Below are positions 55,154 through 64,000 of a stretch of DNA of 64,000 bases, one piece after another. Below the pieces are notes generated by a model. The model worked only from the letters and a program-made list of their open reading frames with translations. It had not been told where the DNA came from and made no database searches. The DNA comes from Tretioscincus oriximinensis. Lineage: Eukaryota > Chordata > Lepidosauria > Squamata > Gymnophthalmidae. The stretch spans positions 1,159,356 through 1,223,355 of the forward strand of contig JAJVDF010000282.1 in the NCBI GenBank assembly GCA_022410635.1, written 5' to 3'. Position numbers and translations under genes: made by a program. Each line of letters starts with the position of its first letter. Position 1 is the first letter of the stretch.

Positions 55154-55544
55154 GTAGGACAATTCACTGCAATTAGTAAGAAGAGAAGCAGCACATTCCN
55201 GGATAATTGCAACTGCATTATGGAGAAGATAAAGTGCATAACAAGTTGAGGTTCAAGTGTTGCTAATTAACCAAGCAATGTCACAACAAAGGAGCTATGG
55301 AGCCAATGGAAAATACAGTGATATAATGAAATGAATTTTGCCACGCAGTACAAGAAAGCCAGGAATACGCAAGGAGTAAATGGGTTTTTTGTATTTTTGC
55401 AAATATACCATCCTCCAATTTTGAGTTACAGAACCACCATAGTATGTTCCATTTAGAATTCTGAATTTCAGAGTTGTGAAATTATTCTGCTTTGAAACAC
55501 TAAAAAAGAATGAATTGTATCAATTCCTCACATGCTCTCGTAGG

Positions 55545-55716
55545 CCCTGACCACACCTCTACCCTTAAAACTTAAATGACTTCATTTTCAGTCTCGAAGA
55601 ATGAGCTTTACCTGTTTCTCTCCCCACTCTCCACCTAGCTAAAGCCCCTTCTTTAAGACTGAAAAAGAACTGAAGAAGTTTGAAAGTAAAGATTTGAGCA
55701 TGGCCATGTTGAAACA
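55545..55716. mobile_element. Hairpin MITE, CTTCAGTCCTGAAGAA family
   Basis: GGCCCTGACCACACCTCTAC at the left and GATTTGAGCATGGCC at the right form degenerate termini. TTCAGTCTCGAAGAATGAGCT and CTTCTTTAAGACTGAA pair internally. Confidence 0.65.
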
Positions 55717-55932
55717 GTGTTGAAAATTACACAATTGACACCAAACTTAATGACTGTCATAATGCTTACAGGATTCAGAGCAATCTTTGGTATATTTTCT
55801 TAAGCAGGCATTGGAAAATAAAATAAAATAAATTTGTTTTATCATTCTGTGCTCTTTCTTCACTCCATACAAAAACGTTGTTACTAATACATTACTCAAG
55901 TGAGAATCTGTTGAGGTCTTGCCACACACATA

Positions 55933-56493
55933 GGCTGTGTTCTCAGGGGGATGAAGGAAGCAGTTTTGAGAACTGTGACCATTTCCTGCGCCATTTTAGC
56001 TGTGTTTCATCATCTGCACAAGATTCGCATTGGCTTCTGGAGTTAATGGCCACATCTGTTTTNGGCGTGTCCTGTTCTTCCGCTCTGCCTTTTTAAAAAA
56101 ATGTGCTCAGGTTTTGTGCATATCCATAATTACAAAAAATTAATATACATATACAGAGATTTAGTTTTGCGCAAAACTATAACCCAACCCCCCAGCTGTT
56201 GTTTTTAAACCCCCCAGAGGTTAGAACAAAGCCTCCTCAGAGGTTAGAACAAAATGGAGGCACAGCAGTGCTCTCACAGAGGCACCCCCCACTACAGGCA
56301 AACTGTAGCCAGAGCACAATTAGCCCAAACTGGGAAAAACTGCACCTGCATCACTTCTGAGGGGGAACTCCATTCTGGCAATGTGTGGCTTTGTGGACAG
56401 CATTCCATCTGTGGATTATAGAGGAACTTAATGCACCAGTGCAAAGCCACACAGCTTTCGCTCCCGCTATTTCCCCTAGTGAGAATGCAGCCA
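55933..56493 (+). mobile_element. TIR element, GGCTGCATTCTCACT family, copy 1
   Basis: The left end GGCTGTGTTCTCAGGGGGA and right end CCCCTAGTGAGAATGCAGCC are inverted repeats. The interior includes GTTAGAACAAAATGG and TTTTGCGCAAAACT. It matches 59701-60552 in the opposite orientation. Confidence 0.85.
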
Positions 56494-56539
56494 TAGTTAT
56501 AAATTGTTTCCAATCCTGAAAAACTGGATTAAATCAGAA

Positions 56540-56612
56540 AAAGGTATGTTTTTTTCTCATTTTCAGTCCAGTTCTTCAGGACTGGTGACGGTTTAAAANC
56601 ACATGTATGACT
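56540..56612. mobile_element. Hairpin MITE remnant
   Basis: TTTTCAGTCCAGTTCTTCAGGACTGGTGACGGTTTAAAA carries the same palindromic core as the hairpin at 40222-40349. Only part of the element is recognisable. Confidence 0.5.
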
Positions 56613-56705
56613 TGGCTTTTGATTTCAATTTCAATTTCTGTCAACCTGTATTGAGGTAATAATAGAATTTGTTAAATCAAAAGGCCTGCTCTTAACTTTA
56701 AATTA

Positions 56706-57392
56706 TATACTGTATATACTCAAGTATAAGTCTAGTTTCTCAGCACATTTTTAATGCTGAAAAAAGCCTCTCAGGGCTTATACTTGGGTGCAGTGCAGGT
56801 GTTCTCCAATCTCTCCCACTCCCACTTCACCTCCTCCATCCTCACCTTTTCCCCCAGCTACAAGTGGGACTATACTTCTCAGCATGCTCCAGTGCCTTCC
56901 CTCCTCAAGCCTGCGCAGTTGTACGTGGGTTGCTGCTGCTGCCTTTGCTTCCTNCCTCTGGACCAATGCCTGAGGTGGGTTTCAGTAGTCCCCCAGGCAC
57001 TGGAGGAGAGTGTGGCATCGTCATCATCGTCGTCATCATCTCATATCTATCTGGTGAGGCTAGGGCAATGTTGTACCAGAGCTTGCCTGCTGCCAACATC
57101 CTTTACATGTGTCTGATCATCCTGGGCTTGGGGTCCAAGAAGCGGATGCCAAGGGGACCCCAGGAGCCTCCAGCATGTGGTAGTGTGGAGGCCACGGGCC
57201 CCAGGGAGCAACAGGCACTTTGGATGGGTGCAGGGGAGGCATTGGGTTACTTTCCTTCCTTTGTCCCCCCTTGCTGCATTTCCCACCTAAGGCTTATACT
57301 CAAGTCAATAAGTTTTCCCAGCTTTTTGTGGTAAAATTGGGAGCCTTGGCTTATATTCGAGTTGACTTCTACTCGAGTATATAAGGGTATAT
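56706..57392. mobile_element. TIR element, TATATACTC(A/G)AGTATAAG ends
   Basis: The left end ATATACTGTATATACTCAAG and right end CTACTCGAGTATATAAGGGTA are inverted repeats. AAGGCTTATACTCAAGTC and CTTGGCTTATATTCGAGTTG lie near the right end. The GC-rich centre with ATCGTCGTCATC repeats creates long chance open frames. Confidence 0.8.
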
Positions 57393-58692
57393 ATATTTCT
57401 GAATTATTTTTTTTTTTAGCAAATACTGAATATACTTGGTGTTTCTTATGCTTATGGTGAGATTTTATTTCTAACAGGAAGCTTCTTTTCTGTTAACCAG
57501 AATGATTTCCCCAGCATTTTATAATTTGTCCCAAAGAAAACCCTCAAGGTTGACATGGGCTGGGATTGACAGAATGATGGTTGCTGGAAATCCCTGTTGT
57601 CTATTTAAATTTTAATGTTTCTATCATTTGTTCCTCTCTGCAAATTAACAGCCATGGCAGTGTGTTGGGTTTCTTTTCTGAAGTCGAGACTTTAAATTTA
57701 ATTCAATCGCCTAGATTTACAGCTATTCTATATTTCACAAGGCAGAATCAATAATGTGACTGAAGTGAAGAAGATAAAAATTTATGGTATCTTGCAATTT
57801 AATGGTTGAAAAGATGCAATTGGAGAGATCATAAATTGTGAAGGAGTTTATGCTTCATTGCTTCTGATTCAGTGCTTGCTGTTAGAACTTGATTTGTGAC
57901 TATTCACAAGGTGTGATTAATGGTGTGATCGATGCTTGCTTCAGCGCAGTAAAGCAGTTGTAATGCTCTTCATTAGAATAAATAAAATAAATTGACTGAA
58001 GCTTTATAAAAACTGTGTAACATTTAAAATCTAAAATGTCATTTTTTCCCCCCTATTACGATTTAGGTTTCTTCAAGGCAGTTTCCANCTACAACACATT
58101 ATTCATTGTCAAATTTTCCTCCCTCCCCGCCCCCCCCCCCTGGAATATTATAGAAATCCATGTGGGTTTGGTTTAGCTTTATGCAAAATTCACTGAAGAG
58201 GAAAAACGTGGAAGCAGGATAAAGAGAGGGAGAACTGGCTGGAGCTCAGGAAATTGTGATGGTTACATTTTGCCATTTTCTAAGTGTTCCTTCTATCCTC
58301 TTAACGTTTGAAGGTTGAGAATAATCAAGGCAGAAAATATTCTCTCCAAAGGATGGTTCAGCTTAAAAAGGGGTAGACAAAATAATAGTTTCTGTTGCTT
58401 TTAAATAGAGCAGTTATGTAATTGGCCTATAGCGGAGACAATGGAATTATTAAAACTTTTGCAAAGTATTCCATTAAGTTGCATATTTATTATTATTGCA
58501 AAGGTTAAGTCCCATTAAAATGGTACAAACTTCAAAACTTGCTAATAATGAGGGATTGGTAAGACACAATTTTCTTGCCCTTCTCATATAAAAAAGACCT
58601 TGGAAACTATTCTTCCCTAGAATCAATCTCAAAACCCCTCAACAGTTCTGTGTAGAATTCAGAACCTTACAGAGAGTGAATATCTGAGCTTC

Positions 58693-58696
<4 letters not shown>

Positions 58697-58740
<44 letters not shown>
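58697..58740. repeat. (TG)n microsatellite
   Basis: About 22 uninterrupted TG units. Confidence 0.98.
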
Positions 58741-58742
<2 letters not shown>

Positions 58743-58903
58743 CTGATGTTAAACTAATAATTTCTGCTTTGCAGTTTCTACCACTTCAAATAGAATTGCA
58801 GTTCTAAAACATTGTTCATTTATCAAATAGGCTGAAGAACTCTTTAGGAAAACTCTGGATGGTTGACTCATTATCAGTAGAAAGAGTAAATACTTATAGC
58901 ACA

Positions 58904-59480
58904 TAGACTGACCAGATTTTCTGAAATCCAAACCGGGATAATTAATATTAATGCTAATTTGCATATTCATAAATATGCAAATTACCCACCAACATGCATT
59001 CCCTTCCAAAATTCCCTCCCGAGAAATCGGTGAAACATGTGAGAACTTTTTTAACTGTGTGAGAATTTTTAAACCGAGAATATTTGGAGTACATCAGAAT
59101 TTTTAATTTTTTTTACAAAGGAGAGGTGCCTTCAGAAGCTGGCCCCAGTTGCTAGAACCCCCTAGTGGTGGTGCAGCAATTTAAAAAAAATAAAAATAAA
59201 AAAATATTTTTGAAGTGTGCGAGAAAGTTTTGAAATGTGTGAGAATTTTTATTTTTTACTGAGGGGAGGGTGCCTTCAGGAGTTGTTCTCAGATGCCAGA
59301 GCCCCCTAGTGGTGCTGCAATGAACTTCTTTTAAAAAAAATCCAAACAAATTTTTTTAAAAAAAATTTTTTTTTTAACTTTTCAAAAACTGGGGAAATGG
59401 TGCCCCCGCCCCGGGAAGGGCGGTGTAGACACCCCAAAGCCGGGTTCCCCTCCCAAAAAAGGGGGCATCTGGTCAGCCTA
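58904..59480 (-). mobile_element. Long hAT-like foldback-family element, copy F
   Basis: It starts TAGACTGACCAGATTTTCTG and ends GGGGGCATCTGGTCAGCCTA, flanked by ATAGCACA and ATAGCGCA (7 of 8 identical). It is the reverse orientation of copy B, with two tandem units instead of four. The octamer palindrome lies at about 58958-58983. Confidence 0.9.
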
Positions 59481-59700
59481 ATAGCGCATGCACACAGACA
59501 TTGTTTACATTGATCATCTGTGTGGAAATTGAAGTAATCTTCTACTCAGTTTCTAGTAAGAGGATCTCGTAACACCTTAAAAGCTAAGAAGAAAAATGTA
59601 AACAGAAGTAAACAAATCAACTTCTTCAGATGNTATGCCTTGTTATAAATGTCTGTTCCTAGACAGCTGTTGACTCCTTAGCATCTGAAGAACTGTCTAT

Positions 59701-60552
59701 GGCTGCATTCTCACTAGGGGAAAAATGGGAGTTGAAGATGTGTGGCTTTGCACTGGGCACATGCAGTTCCCCTGTAATTCATNGGGGAGCACTTTTGTGA
59801 TGCGTCATTCGCAAAGCCGCACGTCGCTGAAACAGAGTTCTCCCTCAAAAGCAATGCAAGTGTAGCTTTTCCTAATTCATGCTAAGCGTGCTCTGGCTAC
59901 GGTTTACCCATAGTGGGAGCGCTTCTGTGCAAATGCTGCCACACAAGGCCGTTCATTTTGTTCTAACCTCCAAGGAGGCAACATCAGTTTTTAAAGGGTT
60001 TTTGGGAGGGAGTTGAGTTCTAGTTTTGCGCAAACTAAATATGTATATATTTATATTAATTTTTTGTAATTATTGATTTGTACAAAATGTGGGCATATTT
60101 TTTAAAATAAAAAGGTGGAGCGAAGCATGGGAAGAGGAGACTTAAAATTTTTTTACCTAACTAATGCAACTGTTAACTCCAGAAGCCAATGCTAATCTTG
60201 TGTGGATAATGAAACAGGAGATGGAAACAGAAGAAAACAGTGGAGAGAATTGAATTCACTTAGAGCCAGTTTGGTGTAGTGGTTGAGTGTTGGACTTGAA
60301 CCTGGTAGCCTCCCAGTTCGATTCCCCACTCCTTCATGAAAGCCAGCTGGGTGACCTTGGGCCAGTCACAGTTCTTTGAACTCTCTCAGCCCCACCTACT
60401 CCACAGGGTGTCTGTTGTGGAGAAAGCAACAAAAGCTATGTGCGGCACCCTATGGTTAGCCGCCCTGAGACCTTCGGGTATAGGGCGGGATACAAGTACA
60501 AATAAATAAATAAAATGCAAAACCACTTATTTCACTCAAGTGAGACTGCAGC
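59701..60552 (-). mobile_element. TIR element, GGCTGCATTCTCACT family, copy 2
   Basis: It starts GGCTGCATTCTCACTAGGGG and ends CACTCAAGTGAGACTGCAGC. The interior matches the reverse complement of 55933-56493. A SINE family 2 copy (60262-60512) interrupts it near the right end. Confidence 0.85.
60262..60512 (+). mobile_element. tRNA-derived SINE family 2, copy d (best preserved)
   Basis: Sense: GAGCCAGTTTGGTGTAGTGG and GTTGAGTGTTGGACTT (box A region), CCCAGTTCGATTCCCCACTC (box B), GGGTGACCTTGGGCCAGTCA, then GCCGCCCTGAGACCTTCGGG and TATAGGGCGGGATACAAGTA. CACTTA is present on both flanks, a candidate target duplication. Confidence 0.93.
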
Positions 60553-60900
60553 ACAAGAAAACTCATGCTGCTTATCTTTTTTCATATGGGTTTCTAAAGT
60601 GCTAAGAGACTTTCCATGTAACTTTGTCACCTAAAGGATTTCTTTACAATCAGGTTTAACCAAAATATATAAAAATTAAAAGGTGATTAATTTCACTTTA
60701 GGGCCTAACTACACCTAAATTCTTAATCGTATTCAAAGTGAGATAACATACCAAAATCTAACTTTAATCTGCCTTCAGTTTCAGAGTGAAATATCAATAA
60801 AATGACAGTTTTCATTTTTGTATTCTATTCAAACAATTTTGTTACATGCGGTTTGCACACAGGCATAATGAATCAACTTTGACCTGCTATTATTCATTAG

Positions 60901-61213
60901 AAGAAGAAGAAGAAGAAGGACTTGGTTCTTATACCCCGCTTTTCTCACCATTCAAAGGGACTGAAAGCGGCTTACAAGGGTATTTTGCCAGAAGGCTGAC
61001 ATTCTATCTTCCCCACCAGGCTGTGGTGGTGCCCATGTATCTACTTGCAGTCAATTGCAATTTCTTGCAATTCTTGCTTTCTAATAGCTGGGTTGGCTAG
61101 AGCTACAGGCTAGTGGAAGGTGCTCACCCCTCCCCACGTCCGACACACGGCTTCGAAATCCCATCTCCCAGATGAGAGACCATTTCCTAAGCAACTGAGC
61201 CATTCGTGCCTGC
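60901..61213 (-). mobile_element. tRNA-derived SINE family 1, copy j
   Basis: Antisense copy with (GAA)n tail, TTCTTATACCCCGCTTTTCT, CTGGGTTGGCTAGAGCTACA, CGGCTTCGAAATCCCATCTC (box B) and CTAAGCAACTGAGCCATTCG (box A region). Confidence 0.9.
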
Positions 61214-62390
61214 ACACCTTTGCAGGTTTGTATTTGATTTGAAGTGTGTCCCTTCAAACAACAGTTGGTTTGGCTCACATCTGAATCAAACCGTGGACAA
61301 ATCGAACCAGTTTGGTACGTTTCCACTCAGTATACCAGTTTTTCAACCTATTTGCATTCCTTCTTTCTCTTTAAGATTGTATCCGTCTAGTGATATATCT
61401 TAGAAAATAGAGATATTAATACATAGTAAACTGTGTGTGGAGAAAATGCTCTCCCTTCTGTATCTGTTCACTAGTTTCTTCTAGATCCCCCACAGTTCAT
61501 TAGCAGGTTGCTCGATTTATTAGGAATCAATCATGCATTCATACATTCTTCTCTTTGAAGTGCACTTTTAAATGTTAGACTATACTCTAATCAGGATGAG
61601 CATGATAATGAGCGCACGTTCACATTGTTAAGGTAAATGAGCCAATGCACTCATAGTGAAGACGTATTTGAGCTACAATTGGGGCTTTTCATTGAAATAT
61701 TGAACATTCTGGAGAACCTTGAGTGTGTTGTTTGGTGGCTGATTTGCAAATGTCTGATTATCATTATCCTGTTGGCATAGGTCCGGCCATTTCGCCGCTG
61801 CCTGAGGTTGCTTTTTTAAGAGTCATTAAGATTTTATGGCAAATTGGGAGATATATTCGAGATGGCATGAATATGACCATTGTTCTCTCGTGCGTAGACA
61901 TATGTAGATATTTATTGGCAAAGCACTGTTAGGCATATCTACCCGGTGGTAGGTTCCATGGAACCTCTCAGGACGAGCACAAAGCTATAACTTCCTATGG
62001 AACATTGTTCATCTGCTTTATCATACAAAACAAAATTAGTTATGTATATTTTATAGGTTCGTTTCAATGCAGTAAGACTTACCTGATAATACTTTTGCGT
62101 GCTAGTCTTAGAATTTTTACATACTGACTTTCAACACATAGGCTCTTTCTGCACTTGACTTTAATCCAGATTATACCCCAGTGTTCCATATTAGTGTTCC
62201 ATCCAGAGCCTGTCATAGCTTTCGGTAACATGTAGATGACGGCCCCTTTTTTGGAATATGATCTAGAATAAAACCCAGTGCAGAAAGGATCACAGACTCT
62301 ATGGGTACAGCTACAAGTTGTTCTCTTTACCCTTTCATTATGATGGGGTGGCAGGATCACCACAAAGTTTGGCAGCACTTATGCTATCCT

Positions 62391-62816
62391 AGGGCAGGTG
62401 CCCACCATGACTTAAAAACCGCTACAATGCTATAATCCAGAATATAGCAATCGCGTGTCCGTGCACACCAAACATGTATATTCTGTGACCAATGCCCCAG
62501 TTCCAAAACATCGCTCATTGATCTCATGGCAGTGCAATCCAATATTTTATTTTATTTTACTTGCAACAGCCAATAGTAACAATTGCTGTGTTCTTGATTG
62601 TTTTATCATCTCGTGTCTAATTTGTGTACACTCATATGGTCNCAAGAATATGTGGGTTCTCCAGAACGATGCCTGAATATCAGAGCAATAGTTTATTCCA
62701 GGGAAAAAGGCATTTATTGCGGGTTGACTACGGAAAAACACTTAGCATGTGTGCCTGAGACATCCTGATTGCTTGATGAATGAGATAGAAAAACATTTTG
62801 TGCACATAGCCCTAGT
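62391..62816 (+). mobile_element. TIR element, GGCTGCGTGCACAC family
   Basis: It starts CTAGGGCAGGTGCCCACCAT and ends TTTTGTGCACATAGCCCTAG. It shares GTATATTCTGTGACCAATGC, GAGCAATAGTTTATTCCAGG and GGTTGACTAC with 47267-47647. Confidence 0.85.
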
Positions 62817-63069
62817 TTAAGGAAAGCATGAAGAAAAGGTATATTGCGCTATTAAAAAAAACAACAGGGAAAAACAGCTTCTGCTGTGCTTTTCCCCAGT
62901 GTTGCCCAATATACTGCATGCCACCATCTTAGCTAGTGTACGGCATATTTTGTGGACCCATATTTTGTTAAGACACAAGAACTGGTGGCTTTTGTGGCTA
63001 GATCATATTTCCCCACAAGTCCCTCCCCCTGTCAACTGCACCTTCCTCTACAACTGTAGAGGAGGTCGT

Positions 63070-63405
63070 AGATAACCGATAGCTGTCTACAAATATCTGA
63101 AGGGCTGTCACAGAACAGAGGTATGAACTTTGTTCTCATTGGCAGATGGAAGGACTAGAAACAATGGGATGAAACCGCAAGGAAGTAGATACAGATTAGA
63201 TATCAGAAAAAATTCTTACTGTTAGGGTGATCAACCAGTAAAATAGTTTGCCACACAAGGTGGTAAATTCTCCTTCGCTGGAAGTCTTCAGACAGAGGCT
63301 TGACACCATATGTCTTTGATGGTTTAATGAATCCTGCATTGAGCAGGGGGTTAGACTGCATGACCCTGGAGGTCCCTTCCAGCTCTTATGATTCTATGAT
63401 TCTAA
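63070..63405 (+). mobile_element. CR1 LINE 3' fragment
   Basis: Contains AGCTGTCTACAAATATCTGAA, GGACTAGAAACAATGGGATG, then CCCTGGAGGTCCCTTCCAGC and TATGATTCTATGATTCTA, the typical CR1 3' end. Confidence 0.92.
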
Positions 63406-63474
63406 CTCTTCCCACCCAACTTACTCATGTTTTAAAATGGCAGCAGCATGGAAGTGTGACATAAATTGGATTCA

Positions 63475-63700
63475 AGGTACATTCAGACAATTGTGTTTTG
63501 TAGCACGTTTTCTTTATATAATGCTGTAAATGCTGCCATTGCTTGTCATCCACAGAAATGAAACGATAACATTTTCCTTGTGCGTTTGCCTACATTTCCC
63601 AGGAAATACTGCCATAAATCCTAGCTTGTAATTGGCTGTTTTATATCCCTTCTGTCCTTGGTTACTGGCTCCTTTTGTTGCTGTGTGGGGGAATTCAAGG
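63475..63700 (+). repeat. Remnant related to the TIR element at 54268
   Basis: It shares scattered blocks in order with 54268-54440 (TTCCCAGG.A.A, CTTGTAATTGGCTGTTTTAT against CTTCCAATTGGCTGCTTTGC, TGGCTC.TTTTG). Termini are not clear. Confidence 0.35.
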
Positions 63701-64000
63701 AAAGAATCTCACTTTTACACTAATTACATTCTAGAAGTCTGTAAGTCTTTTTTTATCATTATTTTTCCTAGTGCAAATTTGATTGGAAAAAAAAAACAGC
63801 TCGCCACCCTCTATTGTCACTGAAGGGCAAGGCTGAAGGTCTCATGACTCTTGCAGGTGATGTGCAAATTTGCCAACACGCAAAAAAAATACTAGCAAGA
63901 AAAAGTGCAAGGACAGCCCATTCTAGCGCTTCCACTGCTAGATTCCTGCAGTTACGTGAAGCAAATTCCACATAAACAGGCTCTTATAGTAGGAAAAAAG

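Larger units (their letters stand above)
55154..64000 (+). other. Partial intron at 3' edge
   Basis: 8.8 kb without any dynein exon. It holds hairpin MITEs, an inverted pair of TIR elements, an ATAAGCC-type element, the long hAT-like copy F, SINEs of both families, a TIR element and a CR1. The segments 57400-58680 and 61220-62390 show no recognised feature. Confidence 0.8.

Noticed and set aside
56754..57334. Overlapping open frames of 120 and 156 codons (56754-57116, 56864-57334)
   Set aside because: They lie inside a GC-rich TIR element, overlap each other in different frames, and show no known domain.
1..64000. DNAH9 or DNAH17 as the gene identity
   Set aside because: The group is shared, but segments such as AEHWLxSLEEAM, [20 protein letters not shown] and LLTPEN fit DNAH11 better from memory. 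A tree with full-length sequences or flanking-gene synteny would settle it.
55154..64000. AAA3 exon (LVHTSET... P-loop)
   Set aside because: Looked for in all frames of the remaining sequence; nothing matching with splice sites is visible, so it most likely lies beyond the window.

Overview
The window is vertebrate nuclear DNA, most likely from a squamate reptile (lizard or snake). The coding signal is a string of short, GT-AG-bounded exons of one gene on the + strand. The rest is intron packed with amniote and squamate-type repeats: CR1 and L2-like LINE 3' ends, an L1-like fragment, two tRNA-derived SINE families, and many short non-autonomous DNA transposons, several with hAT-type 8-bp target duplications. 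Isolated single N positions are scattered through the introns; none falls in an exon called here. I cannot name the species.

The gene is an outer-arm axonemal dynein heavy chain, best matched to DNAH11 (the DNAH9/11/17 group). I find 20 consecutive coding exons between 1817 and 55153. They total 2,913 nt (971 codons) in one continuous frame, with compatible intron phases at every junction and no internal stop or frameshift. They encode the C-terminal part of the linker (exons 1-7), the whole of AAA1 with its Walker A (exon 8), Walker B (exon 9) and sensor-type NP motif (exon 10), and AAA2 with its own P-loop (exon 14) up to just before AAA3. The window opens in an intron and closes in one: no exon is visible before 1817 or after 55153. 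The gene therefore extends beyond both edges, and neither promoter nor 3' end is present. Exon numbers here are local to the window.

Layout: 1-7 kb holds exons 1-5, 9.8-24.4 kb exons 6-11, 32.9-38.3 kb exons 12-16, 43.2-45.4 kb exons 17-18, and 54.0-55.2 kb exons 19-20. Four introns or intron parts of 7.7-8.8 kb carry most of the repeats, while three introns are only 87-105 nt.

The most notable non-genic structure is an inverted, roughly 90% identical copy (30816-31147) of the segment 22812-23146. The source contains the last 68 nt of exon 10, its splice donor, intron sequence and a LINE fragment. The two lie in opposite orientation in the same pre-mRNA on either side of exon 11. A second highlight is a six-member family of foldback hAT-like elements with 8-bp target duplications; its two long members carry a palindromic pair of POU-type octamers. 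I see no operon-like or defence system, no CRISPR array, and no second protein-coding gene.
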